Shown in pieces: positions 45,726 to 57,077 of a DNA stretch of 64,000 bases (positions within the stretch are counted from its first letter, which is position 1; each line of letters starts with the position of its first letter). This DNA is from Pohlia nutans (taxonomy: Eukaryota > Streptophyta > Bryopsida > Bryales > Mniaceae). The translations under genes were made by a program, and so were the position numbers. The notes under the pieces are model-generated. The model was given only the letters and a program-made list of their open reading frames with translations. It did no database searches and was not told the origin of the DNA. Location of the stretch: the NCBI GenBank assembly GCA_022496805.1, contig CM040086.1:6326501-6390500 (forward strand), read 5' to 3'.

Positions 45726-46954
45726 AAATGAACTGTCAACGAGCACAACACAACGGAATGGAATCCATGTGCACAACACAACCGAATGAAATCCATGTGG
45801 AGAAATTCAAAATACAACATTCAGAACTGAACTCCAGAACTGCCCTTCTTCCAATGAAATGATGAGGAATATATGTCATCATCTCGTCAGCCCCAAGACA
45901 TATATGGCAGGGGAAGAGAGAAGTTCAAGAATGAAGCTGGATGAAACTTCAAGCCTCCTTGCCGGTCTCAGTGGGGTGGGTTTGTGTTTTGCCTCTTTTC
46001 TCGCAATATAGGGTTCCCCTTTGTTTGTGCACAAAAAAAAAAAAAAAAACAAAAAACAAAACAAGACAACCCTAACAAAAGTTACTTAATGTTAGGAATC
46101 TATGCAAGGAGGACATTCCACAATCACTGGAATCTGCTTATCGCGATGGTCCTGCGGGCCTATTGCTGTGGAAGTCCCATGGCCCCTGGCTCCTCTTCTT
46201 TTACTTACAATTTCTAAGTTCTTTTTCACTGACCTTGGTTTCTCTAACCCTGGCCAAGTTTGTACTCTTTTTTCCTTGCAATTTAATCACGTTCAATTTT
46301 TGTAAAAAAAATTAAAAAAATGAAAATACCATTGGAATCTCTAATGGGTTCAGAAACATTTGGCTATGTTTGTAGATCACTTCAACCTTTTATTAGGTAG
46401 AAAAATGTAACAAAAGAGAATTTATTTTTAGAAAGTGCTAAATTTGATAAAAAGACACATTTGTTTATGTTCAACAATTCATTCATTTGACTCGTTTTCA
46501 TTCATTCTCATCCATTTATGAAAATTTAATCCAAATACAGATAAAATTGCTATGATGTTTGTTTCGCGAGTTCCACTTGCTTGAAAAATAAAATAAAATA
46601 ATATATCCCTGGTTCTCACTGTTTCTTTGCTTTTCCAACTGAATGACCACCGACACAGCCCGACCGGTCATGTGCTACCGACATGGAGCTCCAATGTAAT
46701 AGGGCACATGTCCTATTGATGCACTTTGAGGGGCTGATGGTCAACGGAATCCTTTTCATTTTAACCGGACAAAACCCAAACTACCCACTTGGAATGGCAA
46801 TTCAGAAAGAGAATGACTCCTGGTTGCTTTGAAGAGGTGCTCAGCAGTGTATTTCCTTTTCTTTTTTTAATTTTTATTTTAACTTTATTTTTATTTTTAA
46901 TATTAAAGCCTAACTGGTGACGTAAAATATGGTAAAATCTTAAGCTTACAATCA

Positions 46955-47103
46955 GATAGATAGAAACTCTGGTCTCTTGCAAGGCAACCGTAATAAATTG
47001 TCTATTCGTAATGACAATGACCGAGTACTCACCGGGCAAAGGGCCATTGGGACAAAACTACTCACCCCATTGGAAATAAATACCTTAGTAACCAGTGACC
47101 AAA
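46955..47103 (-). mobile_element. (TATC)-tailed retroposon, near full length
   Basis: Reverse-oriented, 149 bp, starting GATAGATAGAAACTC. The 13-bp duplication AAGCTTACAATCA / AAGCTTACGATCA (one mismatch) flanks it at 46942-46954 and 47104-47116, fixing both limits of the family. Confidence 0.85.
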
Positions 47104-47279
47104 AAGCTTACGATCATCTTTGAGTTATCCATAAAGTCAACGTAAGGTACCCCATCTGCTCCCTTCTATTTTCAAGGTTTATGCAAAAATCCCTAATACT
47201 CATTGTTACGAGGAGCCAAGTGGATTGCTTTGATGGTCAATGTGGAGGCACATGGGACACACAAAAATTTCTGTTGTGA

Positions 47280-47575
47280 AAACTTAAGTGTCTTGTAGGG
47301 GAGCCTCTCTTGCTTCGATGAGGTGTAATGTTCGAATCTTTATTACAATACATAGCATTGTGATTGGTCAAAAATATAAGAGACAAAACTCATTTTCACC
47401 ACTTTTCAAACAAGAATATGAGTTGCGTCTTGTCTTTCCTCGGGTCAGATTCGTTATATTTAATATTATAATATTATATAATAGTAGTAATAATATATAT
47501 AATAGTAGTATATAATAGTAAATAATAGTATATAATAGTATATAAATATATATAATAGTAATAATATAATGAAAC
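47280..47575. repeat. B-box-like segment and ATAATAGTA microsatellite
   Basis: At 47290-47350 a string with a B-box-like core (TGTTCGAATC) resembles the segment at 3395-3480. From about 47455 to 47575 an imperfect TATAATAGTA repeat runs for roughly 110 bp. Confidence 0.5.
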
Positions 47576-49218
47576 TGACCTGAGGGTATGGTAAATGGAA
47601 TGGTCCAAGGTGGACAGAATGAGCTCGTGCTGACTCATCGAATCAGTGCAAACCTCATGGGCCAATAGTCTTGTGCCAAGTGAGTTGGGAAGTTGGCATC
47701 CAATTAAAGAACTCCAGACACAGATCATGTCAATCATGTGCGGCACTCACAGGCATGTGTGTCCGCGAGGACCGCCACCACCTTGGCCACCAACACACCC
47801 TCATTTTTTTGCCCTTTTCGAGCCCACCATGCAGGCACCGCTGCGTGACGGCTCCATAACCTTTGCTGCGTGACGGCAGGCAGGCAGGCTCCATAACGTA
47901 AATTTGCCTATGCATCTAGACAAGCCGATTCCATAATCAGAAGCTTAGCTGGAAAGTGGGCTTCAGAAGAAACAAAGCGGCCTCTCAGCCCTACATAAAG
48001 CCCTGGAGCTCTCTCTTTTGCCTCACTCGTGTTGCATTCTATCAACCGCCCAAACATTCCCTCTGCTACAGACCTCCTTCCCAGTGGCCTCCCGGGTGTA
48101 GGTCTATGCAAGTGGGGACTTCCATAGCTGATAATTTGTACTTCCTTCCTGCCCCTGACCATTATAAGTGGTTTTGGTCACGTACTAGCTGCTGATATCA
48201 GTTTCAGCGTGGAGCAGTCACTTCGGAAGTTGTCACTTGGTCTCAAACGTAAAGTTGTCACTTCGGTTTTACGTTTGAGACCTACTATTTGGGTTCGGTA
48301 CTTGATCCAAGCATGAATTTCGACGCTGTGCTCATTCCATCTCTGATGTTTTCAAACGGTTGCGCCATGCATTCGAATTGTAACAACGTCAAGTACTAGG
48401 GACCTCCAGATCGTTTTTGCCCTCATTCAAGTTCCATTTCAATTCATCTGTCGACCGGCACAACATTGGGATTGAAGGTACTCACCTCAGCCTCCTGGAT
48501 ATTTGATGATAAATCAATTCAAGTCCGGTTCAATGCAAGTATATTCCTCTTCGTTTTCGAACTGACAGTGTCTTTGATTCAGATATCGTGTTCAAGGTCC
48601 TTCTAGAGCTCCGAATCTATCGATTGGCTTAGAAATTGAAGGCATTGCTGAAATCGTTTAGACCCACATTGAAACATCATCTTGTGGCACCTTGTCTCCA
48701 AATTCGATCCGTTTGTGCAGTCATGTTGTAGCAGTACGTAGTCACTGTGCTGAATTCAGAGTCGAGAGGATCGTCTTCTTCCGGACACGGACTCCTTGAT
48801 TTTTTTTTAGGGTCGTGTTACTCGTGCCTCAGCTTGTCTCCATGCGTTTCATGTGACCCGTTTGAAAGTGTCAACTTTCTGGTTCTATTTACTGATTAGT
48901 GCAAGTCGCAGTTTCATAGAAACTCTGAATTTGTAATTTACGATCATTCTGATTTTAACCCCGCCATTGTCTCCATAAATCACTAGCTCCACCGCTTTTA
49001 GCTTCATCAGCCATTAGCTCCACCGTCATTACCTTCATCAGCCAGTCATTAGCTTCTCCACCATTGAGCTTCAATCATACTTATTCGAATCACCGTCTAC
49101 TAATTCCACTCAATGGCTCGAATGTGTATGCTGGAGATGTTGAATTCCACGCCGGAGATGTTCATGAATCAGGTATTGTGTGTAGGTTAGACCAACGTCT
49201 CCACCATCGAGCTGCAGA
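47576..49218 (+). promoter_or_regulatory. Probable 5' flank and leader of the AAA ATPase gene
   Basis: Base composition rises from about 47640. No conserved frame is found, so this is likely promoter and 5' UTR. At 48239-48282 a perfect 15-bp stem (GGTCTCAAACGTAAA and its complement) encloses a 14-nt loop. No clear TATA box or transcription start can be fixed. Confidence 0.35.
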
Positions 49219-51514
49219 ATGAAGATGGAGCTCTCGTATCTGTGGACACTCCTGGGATGTTTGGCCTTCGTGCGAAGTCTGTTACCAGCTGAAATCGCGG
49301 AGGCGCTCAACCGAGGGCTCCGAACGCTGAACGCGTATTTAGTTCCGTACGTGGTGTTTGAAATTCCTGAGTTCGAAGGTTCCAGCATCAATGAGCTCTA
49401 CAAGAATGTGCAACTGCATTTGACTTCAAGGGATTTGTGTCGCAGTGCTCGGAAAACGGTGCTCTGTAGGGTTAAAAACTCGAGTAACACCACCTCCACC
49501 CTTGCAGGTTTGTGAATTCTCCTCAAGCCATGATGAACTCCGCGATTCTGATGTCGAAACCTAATATGCTAATCAGGGTTTGACATTGCAGGAGGCGAAG
49601 GAGTGATGGAAACGTTCCAGGGCGCCAAGATCTGGTGGACGCACACAGTGCACGGGCTTAAAGTAACAGATGGCGGCAACCAAGACCAGAGATCATATTC
49701 AATGAAGATACACAAACAAGACCGCGATAAAATCGTTCCTGCGTACCTGGACGCGATTCGTGAAAATGCCTACAACTTTCAACACAGAAATAGGTAAGAC
49801 GCCATGCCCGTCACTGCTTTCTTGACGGCACTGGTTCGAGGCTATGGAATTGATTGATTGTTCGTCACTTTTGCAGAGAAATGCTCCTCTACTCGAACAA
49901 TAGGTCGACATTCTCCACGGGCAGGCACCTTTGGCAAGCGGTGCACTTCAAACATCCATCCACCTTCGGCACATTGGCTGTGGAGCCGTCGCAGCTACAG
50001 TTCATAAAGGCCGATCTTGACGCCTTTGTGGCCGGGAAGGAATATTTTCAGCGAGTAGGTCGGCCGTGGAAGCGTGGTTACTTACTGTATGGACCGGCGG
50101 GATCAGGAAAGTCCAGCATGATTGCGGCCATAGCCAACTACCTCAAGTGGGACGTCTACGACTTGGAACTTACTCAGGTACGCACTTCCCTCCATAACAT
50201 TAATTCTCCCTGGCTCGTTCTTCCACCATTTCTCCAGTGCAATGACAGAAATTCTCTACACTCTCTAACAGCAATTGAATCCTTAGTTACGGGAAAATGG
50301 ATTGTCTCCGTTCTTACACTTTTTCGATTACGTTTGTTATTGCCTTACACTTCGTCTCCTCCGATTTTTTTTTCAGAAGACTCTGTTCTTCAGCTGTAAG
50401 TACACACACAATTGAAAAACGTTAAAAAACTTCCAAATCAGTGTTGCTGAATTTTTTATTGCCTTATACCGGTACTGTGTCTTATTTCATTCTGTTTTTA
50501 AAGAATCTGTTCTTAAGCTGTAAGTACACATACAAAGATTAAAAATCGTTAAAAAACATATCAAATTCGTGTCTGAATTTTTGATTGCCTTATACTGCGT
50601 CTTTTTCTTAAAGAATCTGTTCTTAAGCTGTAAGTATACATACAAAGATTGAAAATCGTTAAAAAACTTTCAAATTACCTACTGTTGCTGATTTTCTGAT
50701 TGCCTTATTCTGCGTCTTTTTCTAAAGAGTCTATTCTTAAGCTGTAAGTATACATACAAAGATTGAAAAACGTTAAAAAAAAAAATCAAATTCATTAGTG
50801 TTGCTGAATTTTTGATTACCGTATGCTGCGTCTTTTTCGATGCTGTTTCTAAAGAATCTGTTCTAAGCTGTTTGTATACATACGAAGATTGGAAAACGTT
50901 AAAGAAATTAGAAACCGGGGAATGAGAGGAGATTGAATGGATCAACGCAGGTCCGCAGCAATTCGGAGCTAAAGCAGCTACTCATCCAAACGACGAACAA
51001 GTCCGTGATCGTCATCGAAGACATCGACTGCTCCGTGTGCCTGGCGCAGCCGCGCTCACCATCACCAAGAAGGGAAAGAACAGACGGAGACGAAGAACAG
51101 GGGAGTGATCGTGACGGCGGGCGCATCACGTTGTCGGGCCTGCTGAACTTCACGGACGGGCTGTGGTCGTGCTGCGGCAACGAGCGCATCTTGATCTTCA
51201 CCACGAACCACATCGAGAAGCTGGACGCGGCGCTGCTGCGTCCGGGCCGCATGGACCTGCACATCCACATGTCGTATTGCACGTACGCGGCGTTCCAGAC
51301 GCTGGCACGGAATTACTTGCTGATTGACAGCCACTTCCAGTTTCCGAAAGTGGAGAAGCTGCTGCGCAACGGCGTCAAGGTCACGCCGGCGCAGGTGAGC
51401 GAGCTCTTGATCCAAAACCGCGAGAGTGTCAATGGCGCCATGGCCAGCGTGGTCGCCCTGCTGGAGGGGCGCGCCTTCACCTCCGCCAAAGTCCACCCTG
51501 AAACTACTCTGTAA
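49219..51514 (+). CDS. AAA-type ATPase, plant AATP1 / BCS1-like family
   Basis: Exons: 49219-49507, 49592-49793, 49877-50177, 50951-51514; 1356 nt, 451 residues, frame intact at each GT-AG junction. A hydrophobic N-terminal segment (about residues 5-22) suggests a membrane anchor; residues 23-160 match the plant AAA-associated N-terminal domain (EGVMETFQGAKIWW region). The AAA core has Walker A GPAGSGKSS (236-244), Walker B IVIEDID (284-290), sensor-1 Asn350 and LLRPGRMD with the arginine finger (359-366). Walker A has Ala and Ser where the family usually has Pro and Thr. The second start codon (ATG at 49225) is possible. Relatives act at mitochondrial or ER membranes in stress or fatty-acid and seed processes; the exact role is unknown. 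Shorter than typical members (about 480-520), mostly at the C terminus. Confidence 0.85.
50340..50915 (+). repeat. Five tandem ~115-bp units in intron 3 of the AAA ATPase gene
   Basis: Five units, spaced 110-126 bp, each with TTGATTGCCTTA, CTGCGTCTTTTTC, AAAGAATCTGTTC, AAGCTGTAAGTA and TACATACAAAGATTG. The first four contain a consensus 5' splice site GTAAGTA (50396, 50520, 50630, 50744); the fifth is GTTTGTA. The first unit also has a strong 3' splice site (T-run then CAG at 50374-50376). Confidence 0.85.
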
Positions 51515-51543
51515 TATCACACTGCACTGGTTCCATTGTCTCT

Positions 51544-51673
51544 CCATTCTCGAGAGGGAAGAGTAGTTTTGTCCCAATGACCCTCTGTCCAGTGGGTATT
51601 GAGTCATTGGCATTACAAACGGACACTTTATTCACGCCGGCCTCGAACGGGGGTCGGAGTTTCTATCTATCTA
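51544..51673 (+). mobile_element. (TATC)-tailed retroposon in the 3' UTR of the AAA ATPase gene
   Basis: Exact 13-bp duplication TTCCATTGTCTCT (51531-51543 and 51674-51686); the insertion begins 30 bp after the stop codon. Body: CTCGAGAGGGAAGAGTAG, GACACTTTATTCACGCCGG, tail TATCTATCTA. Confidence 0.9.
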
Positions 51674-51848
51674 TTCCATTGTCTCTAGGAATGTATAGAC
51701 TGGGAGATTAGGTGTAGAAAACTAGATACATAGTTACCGTCTTCAGTGGAGCTTAGCCATAGATATTGGTATTCATATTGTTACCCAGAAGACTGGGTTT
51801 TGTATTAAGCGTTTCAGTGCAACAAGTGATCTTTGATTTAACTCCTAA

Positions 51849-52148
51849 GAGCATTCCCACCCATGCACGCTAGAACTAACTCGCTGAAATTATTCATCTA
51901 CATTTGAAGAGCCCTTGCACTTACACTCCCCCACCCTTGCACGCCCCTCAAGTATCAAAAGTGCACATCAAATAGTCAATGGACCAATCACAAGTAGAAT
52001 GCGAGGATACAGTCATCTAAATAGTGATTTGAAGGGGCATTTCTTAACAAGCTAGGATTGAGAGTCAAGAGGTATTTTTGAAGGGCACTTGGTACTTTTC
52101 TACTACTTGAGTGTGAGAGACTCTGGGAGGGCATGGGTGGTCATGCTC
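51849..52148 (+). mobile_element. PIF/Harbinger-like MITE, copy 2
   Basis: 300 bp, GAGCATTCCCACCCATGCAC to GCATGGGTGGTCATGCTC, with TAA on both sides. It is the uninterrupted counterpart of 39682-40139. Confidence 0.85.
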
Positions 52149-53027
52149 TAAACAACATAGAGGTTTCATTGCGGTCATGTACAATACCTGGTAGTAAGTT
52201 TTCGTCGTTGTTTGTTTTAGAGGCAAAAACATTGCAGACATTCAAATTTTGAAATGACACTACAGGTGGTAAAATTATCCAAATCTGAAATCGTAAAGTG
52301 CTTTTGGTGAGATAATTAAGTATACTCCAATAGTATGTTAATAAATTATAATATTTTGGTATTTTTTATGAGATAAAAAATAAACAAAAAATAATAATTA
52401 AAAACTAAGCAACTTTGAATTTGAAACTTCCAAATTCGATATCTTGATCAATAATGCTTCAAAATGCATGTTCTTTTTCGCAAATGATTCTAAAAAGGAT
52501 CTCTATTCCTTCTATAATGATAATAATATCCTTTAAATAAAAAAATATGTTGCTACAGTATCCAGTTGTAGGTTTCTGTCATTTCTCTCTGCTTCTGCGC
52601 ATAGTATTGTACCTGGAAATCACTATACATTCACCTTGAGTGAAAAGCGACGCCTTCTCCTTGTAGTGTTTCTATAGTAATTGATATCTAGGTGGGTCTT
52701 TTTTCTTTTCAAGTGGTTGATTTTAGGTTTTGATGAACGGGAAGAACCAACCTCCAACTACAGATTGATCGATTGAAATTGGCACTTATCAGTTGAATTT
52801 TCAAACCATAGGGAAAAAATACTATTAAATTCTTATCAAAAAAACGTGACACGTGTCATGTCTTATTAATTGGTTGAAGTTCTAAAGCAGAAGTAACAAC
52901 TGATGCATATAAAGCCCACGATTCAAAGATTTGAAAATAGAGGGGACTAGCGTTGGTACTTTCTAAATCTTCCCCTAAACCCAGTGGGTTTTGCATATCA
53001 ATTTGTTTCACACAGTAGAGTTATCCG
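52149..53027. other. Spacer with a CACTA-type remnant
   Basis: At 52621-52668 a 48-bp remnant carries both ends of CACTA family 2 (CACTATACATTC; GACGCCTTCTCCTTGTAGTG) with nearly all the interior deleted. Otherwise AT-rich with no frame recognised. Confidence 0.5.
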
Positions 53028-53370
53028 CAAAGTGACTGAACAGTGGGTGAGTGGGGTGTAGTTTGTGTTAACAGTAGTTCAAATTCTTAAAAAAGAGTGT
53101 GTGTCAGAGCTTAAAAAAAATTGGGGTTGCAAAGTTTTGAAGGTCCAAAAACAATGCCTTTTTTTTTTTCTGGACCCCAATTCAAAACCCTTTTTTTTGC
53201 TGACCTCATCCGCTACGCCTCTTTTCCATGGGATCCCTTAATCAGCAGTCCATGATGGCCCTCAACTCACCCCTTCTTTTTTTGCTCCAAAATTCCACGG
53301 GATCGATTTTCGTTTCTCTACTTTTGGGGGGTCACGTCCATCGAAAGAGAGATCACTTTGCGGAAAACTC
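53028..53370. mobile_element. MITE with GAGTTWTCCGCAAAGTGA ends
   Basis: Inverted ends GAGTTATCCGCAAAGTGA and TCACTTTGCGGAAAACTC bound 343 bp; GGACCCCAATTCAAAACCC inside partly mirrors the left half. Target duplication not determined. Confidence 0.65.
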
Positions 53371-53630
53371 AATTGCTTATTACACTATCTTAACTTCTCG
53401 TTGATGCTATCTTTCCATGTGGTAAGAGTTTGTGAACCATTTTTCCCTTTGATAGTCGATCATTGTATAACAGTGACGTTAATTTATTGAATCAAATTTG
53501 AATACGATCTTCTTCTTCCTCCATTCTACACTCACGTTTGACAAACCACTAATTATTCCTCTTCACACAAGATGTTGTCTTCAAATGTGAGAAATATCTG
53601 ACTGCAACACTGATTGCCAGATTTTGTAAA

Positions 53631-53812
53631 CAGTAAAAGCAGAGGCGTCGTTTCTCACTTCGGATGATCTTGTTCATTGTTGTTTTTCATTGTACACGCT
53701 TGTTCTCTGTGACGAATCACACTTACCAAGTCCAACCAAAAATTTGGTGAGTACGAATTGGCGCCGTTTGACTCACAAAAGGAGTGAAAAGGGACGCCTT
53801 CTCCTTGTAGTG
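53631..53812 (+). mobile_element. CACTA-type MITE, family 2
   Basis: 182 bp ending GGGACGCCTTCTCCTTGTAGTG; the left end is mutated to CAGTAAAAGCAGAGGCGTCG. The interior (TTGTTCATTGTTG, CACCAAGTCCAACC-like) matches 54524-54694. Confidence 0.7.
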
Positions 53813-54523
53813 AAGTGGCTCACAGAAGCCCTAGACTTGTGACAAAATCATCTGTTTCCAATTGAAGAATTCAGAAAGTTGGCCACCATTCTGGTCAAGA
53901 ATTCGCAACCCTAAAACAATTGAACAGAAACACTGAAATCCAAGGACGCATGTGAATTTCAGAATCTCAACCAGGACTTACAGCAGGCAGCCATTAAGCA
54001 GAGGAGCGACATTATAAGCCATAACGTACTCCAAGAAATGCGCGACAGATGTGTCACTATATCACTGGCTACACACTCAAGGTTTATTTTTCATGACATC
54101 TTGACTTCCTTTTTGGCTCCCACTTCTCTCCATGCAAGTGTTGGTGCATCACGCAACTTCTTACTATTTTGGTTCAAAAAGTATTAATTCTCTGACATAT
54201 GTCCTATAACCACTCCCCGTCTTCTGGGTTTCTGTTTTGACACTCGGTTTTCCAAAACTCTTATGCTTCACCGTCAAGGGTGTCAAAATGTTAGACTTCC
54301 AGAGGCAAGTCTCACATGAGACTTGAAAACTCTACGTGAGGGCTAACATTTTTGACAAAAAGTTGGGCATTCAAAATTGCACAAGGTTCAAAATGAAAAA
54401 GAAACCAGCGCGTGTTGTAGTTGAAGTTGCGCATTCTAACACCCCCATTCTGTCTTCATGCTAGGTAACTCAAATTTGGAGCCCGGTTGTGAAAAAGGTA
54501 CATCATTCGCCTCTTTCGGTCAA

Positions 54524-54694
54524 CACTACAAGCAGAGGCGTTTCTCACTCAGGAGGATCCTGTTCATTGTCGGTTTTTAATTGTACAAGCTTGTCCTACG
54601 TGACGACTGGCACTCACCAAGTCCAACCAAAAAATTGTTGAGCGCGAAGTGGCGCTATTTGATTCATGAAAAGCGACACCTTCTCCTTGTAGTA
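54524..54694 (+). mobile_element. CACTA-type MITE, family 2
   Basis: 171 bp from CACTACAAGCAGAGGCG to CACCTTCTCCTTGTAGTA, with the 3-bp duplication CAA on both sides. Interior homologous to 53631-53812. Confidence 0.75.
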
Positions 54695-56260
54695 CAACTG
54701 AAACACACAAGTTGCTCACAATAAATGCAAAGTCCAGCACGTTATTTCCTGGAAAAATGGAGCATTCAAAGAAATTATGAGGATTTGAGAGGAAGCAGCT
54801 GCAGAGGCAGGGATTCAGCCATAAAACAAAAGCCGTTCACTTGACTCATTTACTTCCAATAGGCTACTTACCGAAGCTTGAATTGACTTCATGCAATCGG
54901 ATGGGAAATACTCAAATAGCATTATTGCAGCTGTTCTTTGAACACGTGAGTTCATTTCTTTCTTTTGGGATTACTGTCAAGCATGTCTACCTCAACTTCA
55001 ACTCCAATGAAAGATGATCAGTAGAACTAGCTCAAAACCCTAGAGGAAACTTTCGTTGACTAAATGCTGCCCCAAATTAGGATTCGACTTGAAACAGAGC
55101 TGCAAGTTACCAAAATGGAGTCGTCTCTTTGATAACCTCAAGGCTGGTTCCTTCGTGTCAACGACTGCGCAAAAGGTGCTTGCAATATTGTCACATGCAA
55201 CATTTTCCTCGTTGCTGTTCAATGAAAACCTGAAAAACATCCGAAACCTGTGGACAAATGTGACTTTCGACGGGCTTTTGTTGCAGCTTCCACTCTCTGA
55301 TAAGTGTGATATATAAAAAGCTAGCGTTTCTTGTTTGGAACAGTGTTACTGCCCTTGTGACTTATTCCCCTATTGAGTTATGGAGGAATGCTACAATAGT
55401 GGCCCAAACAAGTAAAAAGCTATTGATATATCATTAAGAAAAAATAAACAAATGATGTCACAAGACTTCTATGGGCTAAAGTGAATCAAGAGTCTTCTTT
55501 TTCAAAGTCCAAGCATGAGGTTGCTTTACACTATGGTCAAAGGTTGAGAGGTCGTCAAATTCCACCAATCAAGATTGCAAGAAAGTTACAAATTGGTTTC
55601 TTGACTATTCACACGAGAGGCCAAAGTTCAAAGGCAACCACTTTCGAAAATGCCTACATGACAACACTGGGCCAGGACCATTTATTGGCCAACCAGGTTA
55701 GACATTCGCGAGTGCCCTTTGGTGGCTGGCCAACCTGTTCTCCGCGCCCGCCAGTGGTAATCCACACTTACAATTGGGAGACTCTCACTAAAACAATTGT
55801 CTTCGTCTCGCGAATTAAAATCGTGGGGTCCTATGACCGCCCTGGTCACGTCCTCGCTCGAAAACTCTTTAGAGGAACACACAAGGCAAAACTTCCCCAT
55901 AATGTTGAAAAGAGTGTCAATAGCAACCCCCAACTCTAAATCCCCCCTTGACGTTAATGCAAGAGAACAAAACTTGCCCCCTATTTTGTGCCTATAAAGG
56001 CCCACCTTAAAAAATAACCCACTCTTCTAAAAGTTTAAAATTCCCGTAGGGATTACTCCTAAATTAATTTGATACCGTTAAATCCCAAATTTGAAAAAAA
56101 AAAGTTGCCAAAAAAAGAAATTTCAGAAAATGGAGCCATGTGTGAGAAAATGGAGTCATGCGTGAGTACTGCTTGCATTTACGTCGAAGGGGGATTTAGA
56201 GTGGGGTGTCGAAACTGCCATGGAAGTTTGAAACACGTGCGTCATTCTGTAAAGGTGAAC
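54695..56260. other. Spacer, no gene recognised
   Basis: Frames of 152 (55481-55939), 107 and 86 codons occur but show no domain, no conserved composition and no splice context. A gene remnant cannot be excluded around 55480-55990, which is less AT-rich. Confidence 0.3.
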
Positions 56261-57077
56261 GAATAATAATACCTCGGCAACTGAAGGCAGTTCAGGGTCA
56301 TGGATGAAAGTAATCATCCATCCACTGCCGCACGGCGTATCGGACGGTCCCTGGGGATCCGAAATCCTTGATCTGCACGGCTACACAGTCACCTCTTTTG
56401 TCAAGAAGGATTTGTGTGCTCGCTCCATCTCGGCTCGGATGGAGCACCTGCAAGCCGCTGCAAGCCCATCGAGCGACTACTCACCAGATCATCGACCGGA
56501 AGCTTAGCGTGAAATCATCTCGGTGCTCTGGATCCGCCCGGCCAGCTACTGATTTCTCCACTTGGATGCCAGTGCATTGAAGCCGAGAACGCGGTCACAG
56601 GTATTTCCAATTTTTCCTCATCTCCCTTACTAGAGTGTTTCAGTTTACGGGTCATTTCGCATGTTACGCGTTGTTCGTTTTCTCGGTTGACTGGCGTATC
56701 AGCTGTCATTGTCCTTAAGCGCGGAGAGATTGACAAGGTGGACTGCGTTGACATTCCTCTCCACGTGGGGTTTTGGAAATGAGCTCGTGAGCAGACCGAT
56801 TGTTCGCTTGAAGCGGGCGTCACGTTGTAGTAGTAATTCTTGTTGAGTCTTTCGTGCCGTTCGGTGGATCAGTGATCGACCCCTTTCCTCCTTTGCATGT
56901 GTCGGTGGAGAATCATCGTAAAACTAGGGGTTTAGGGGAGAGGCCTGTTTGTTGAGCAGTTCGGTGAATTGTCGTCAGGGCTCGGCATCAGCAGCCTTGT
57001 TTGTTTCCGGCGTGCTGAATTAGGGTGCTGGGTGGAGTTCCGCAGGGATCGGCGATTCGCTGTGTGGGTAACCGGAG
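56261..57077 (+). promoter_or_regulatory. Probable promoter and 5' leader of the CDPK gene
   Basis: GC-richer than the upstream spacer and without a conserved frame. A good donor (CACAG then GTATTT at 56601) and a later acceptor (GTCGTCAG near 56979) could bound a 5' UTR intron. This is a reading of splice signals only. Confidence 0.3.

Noticed and set aside
55481..55939. 152-codon open frame as a gene
   Set aside because: No recognisable domain, no splice or leader context, and overlapping frames of similar length on the other strand.
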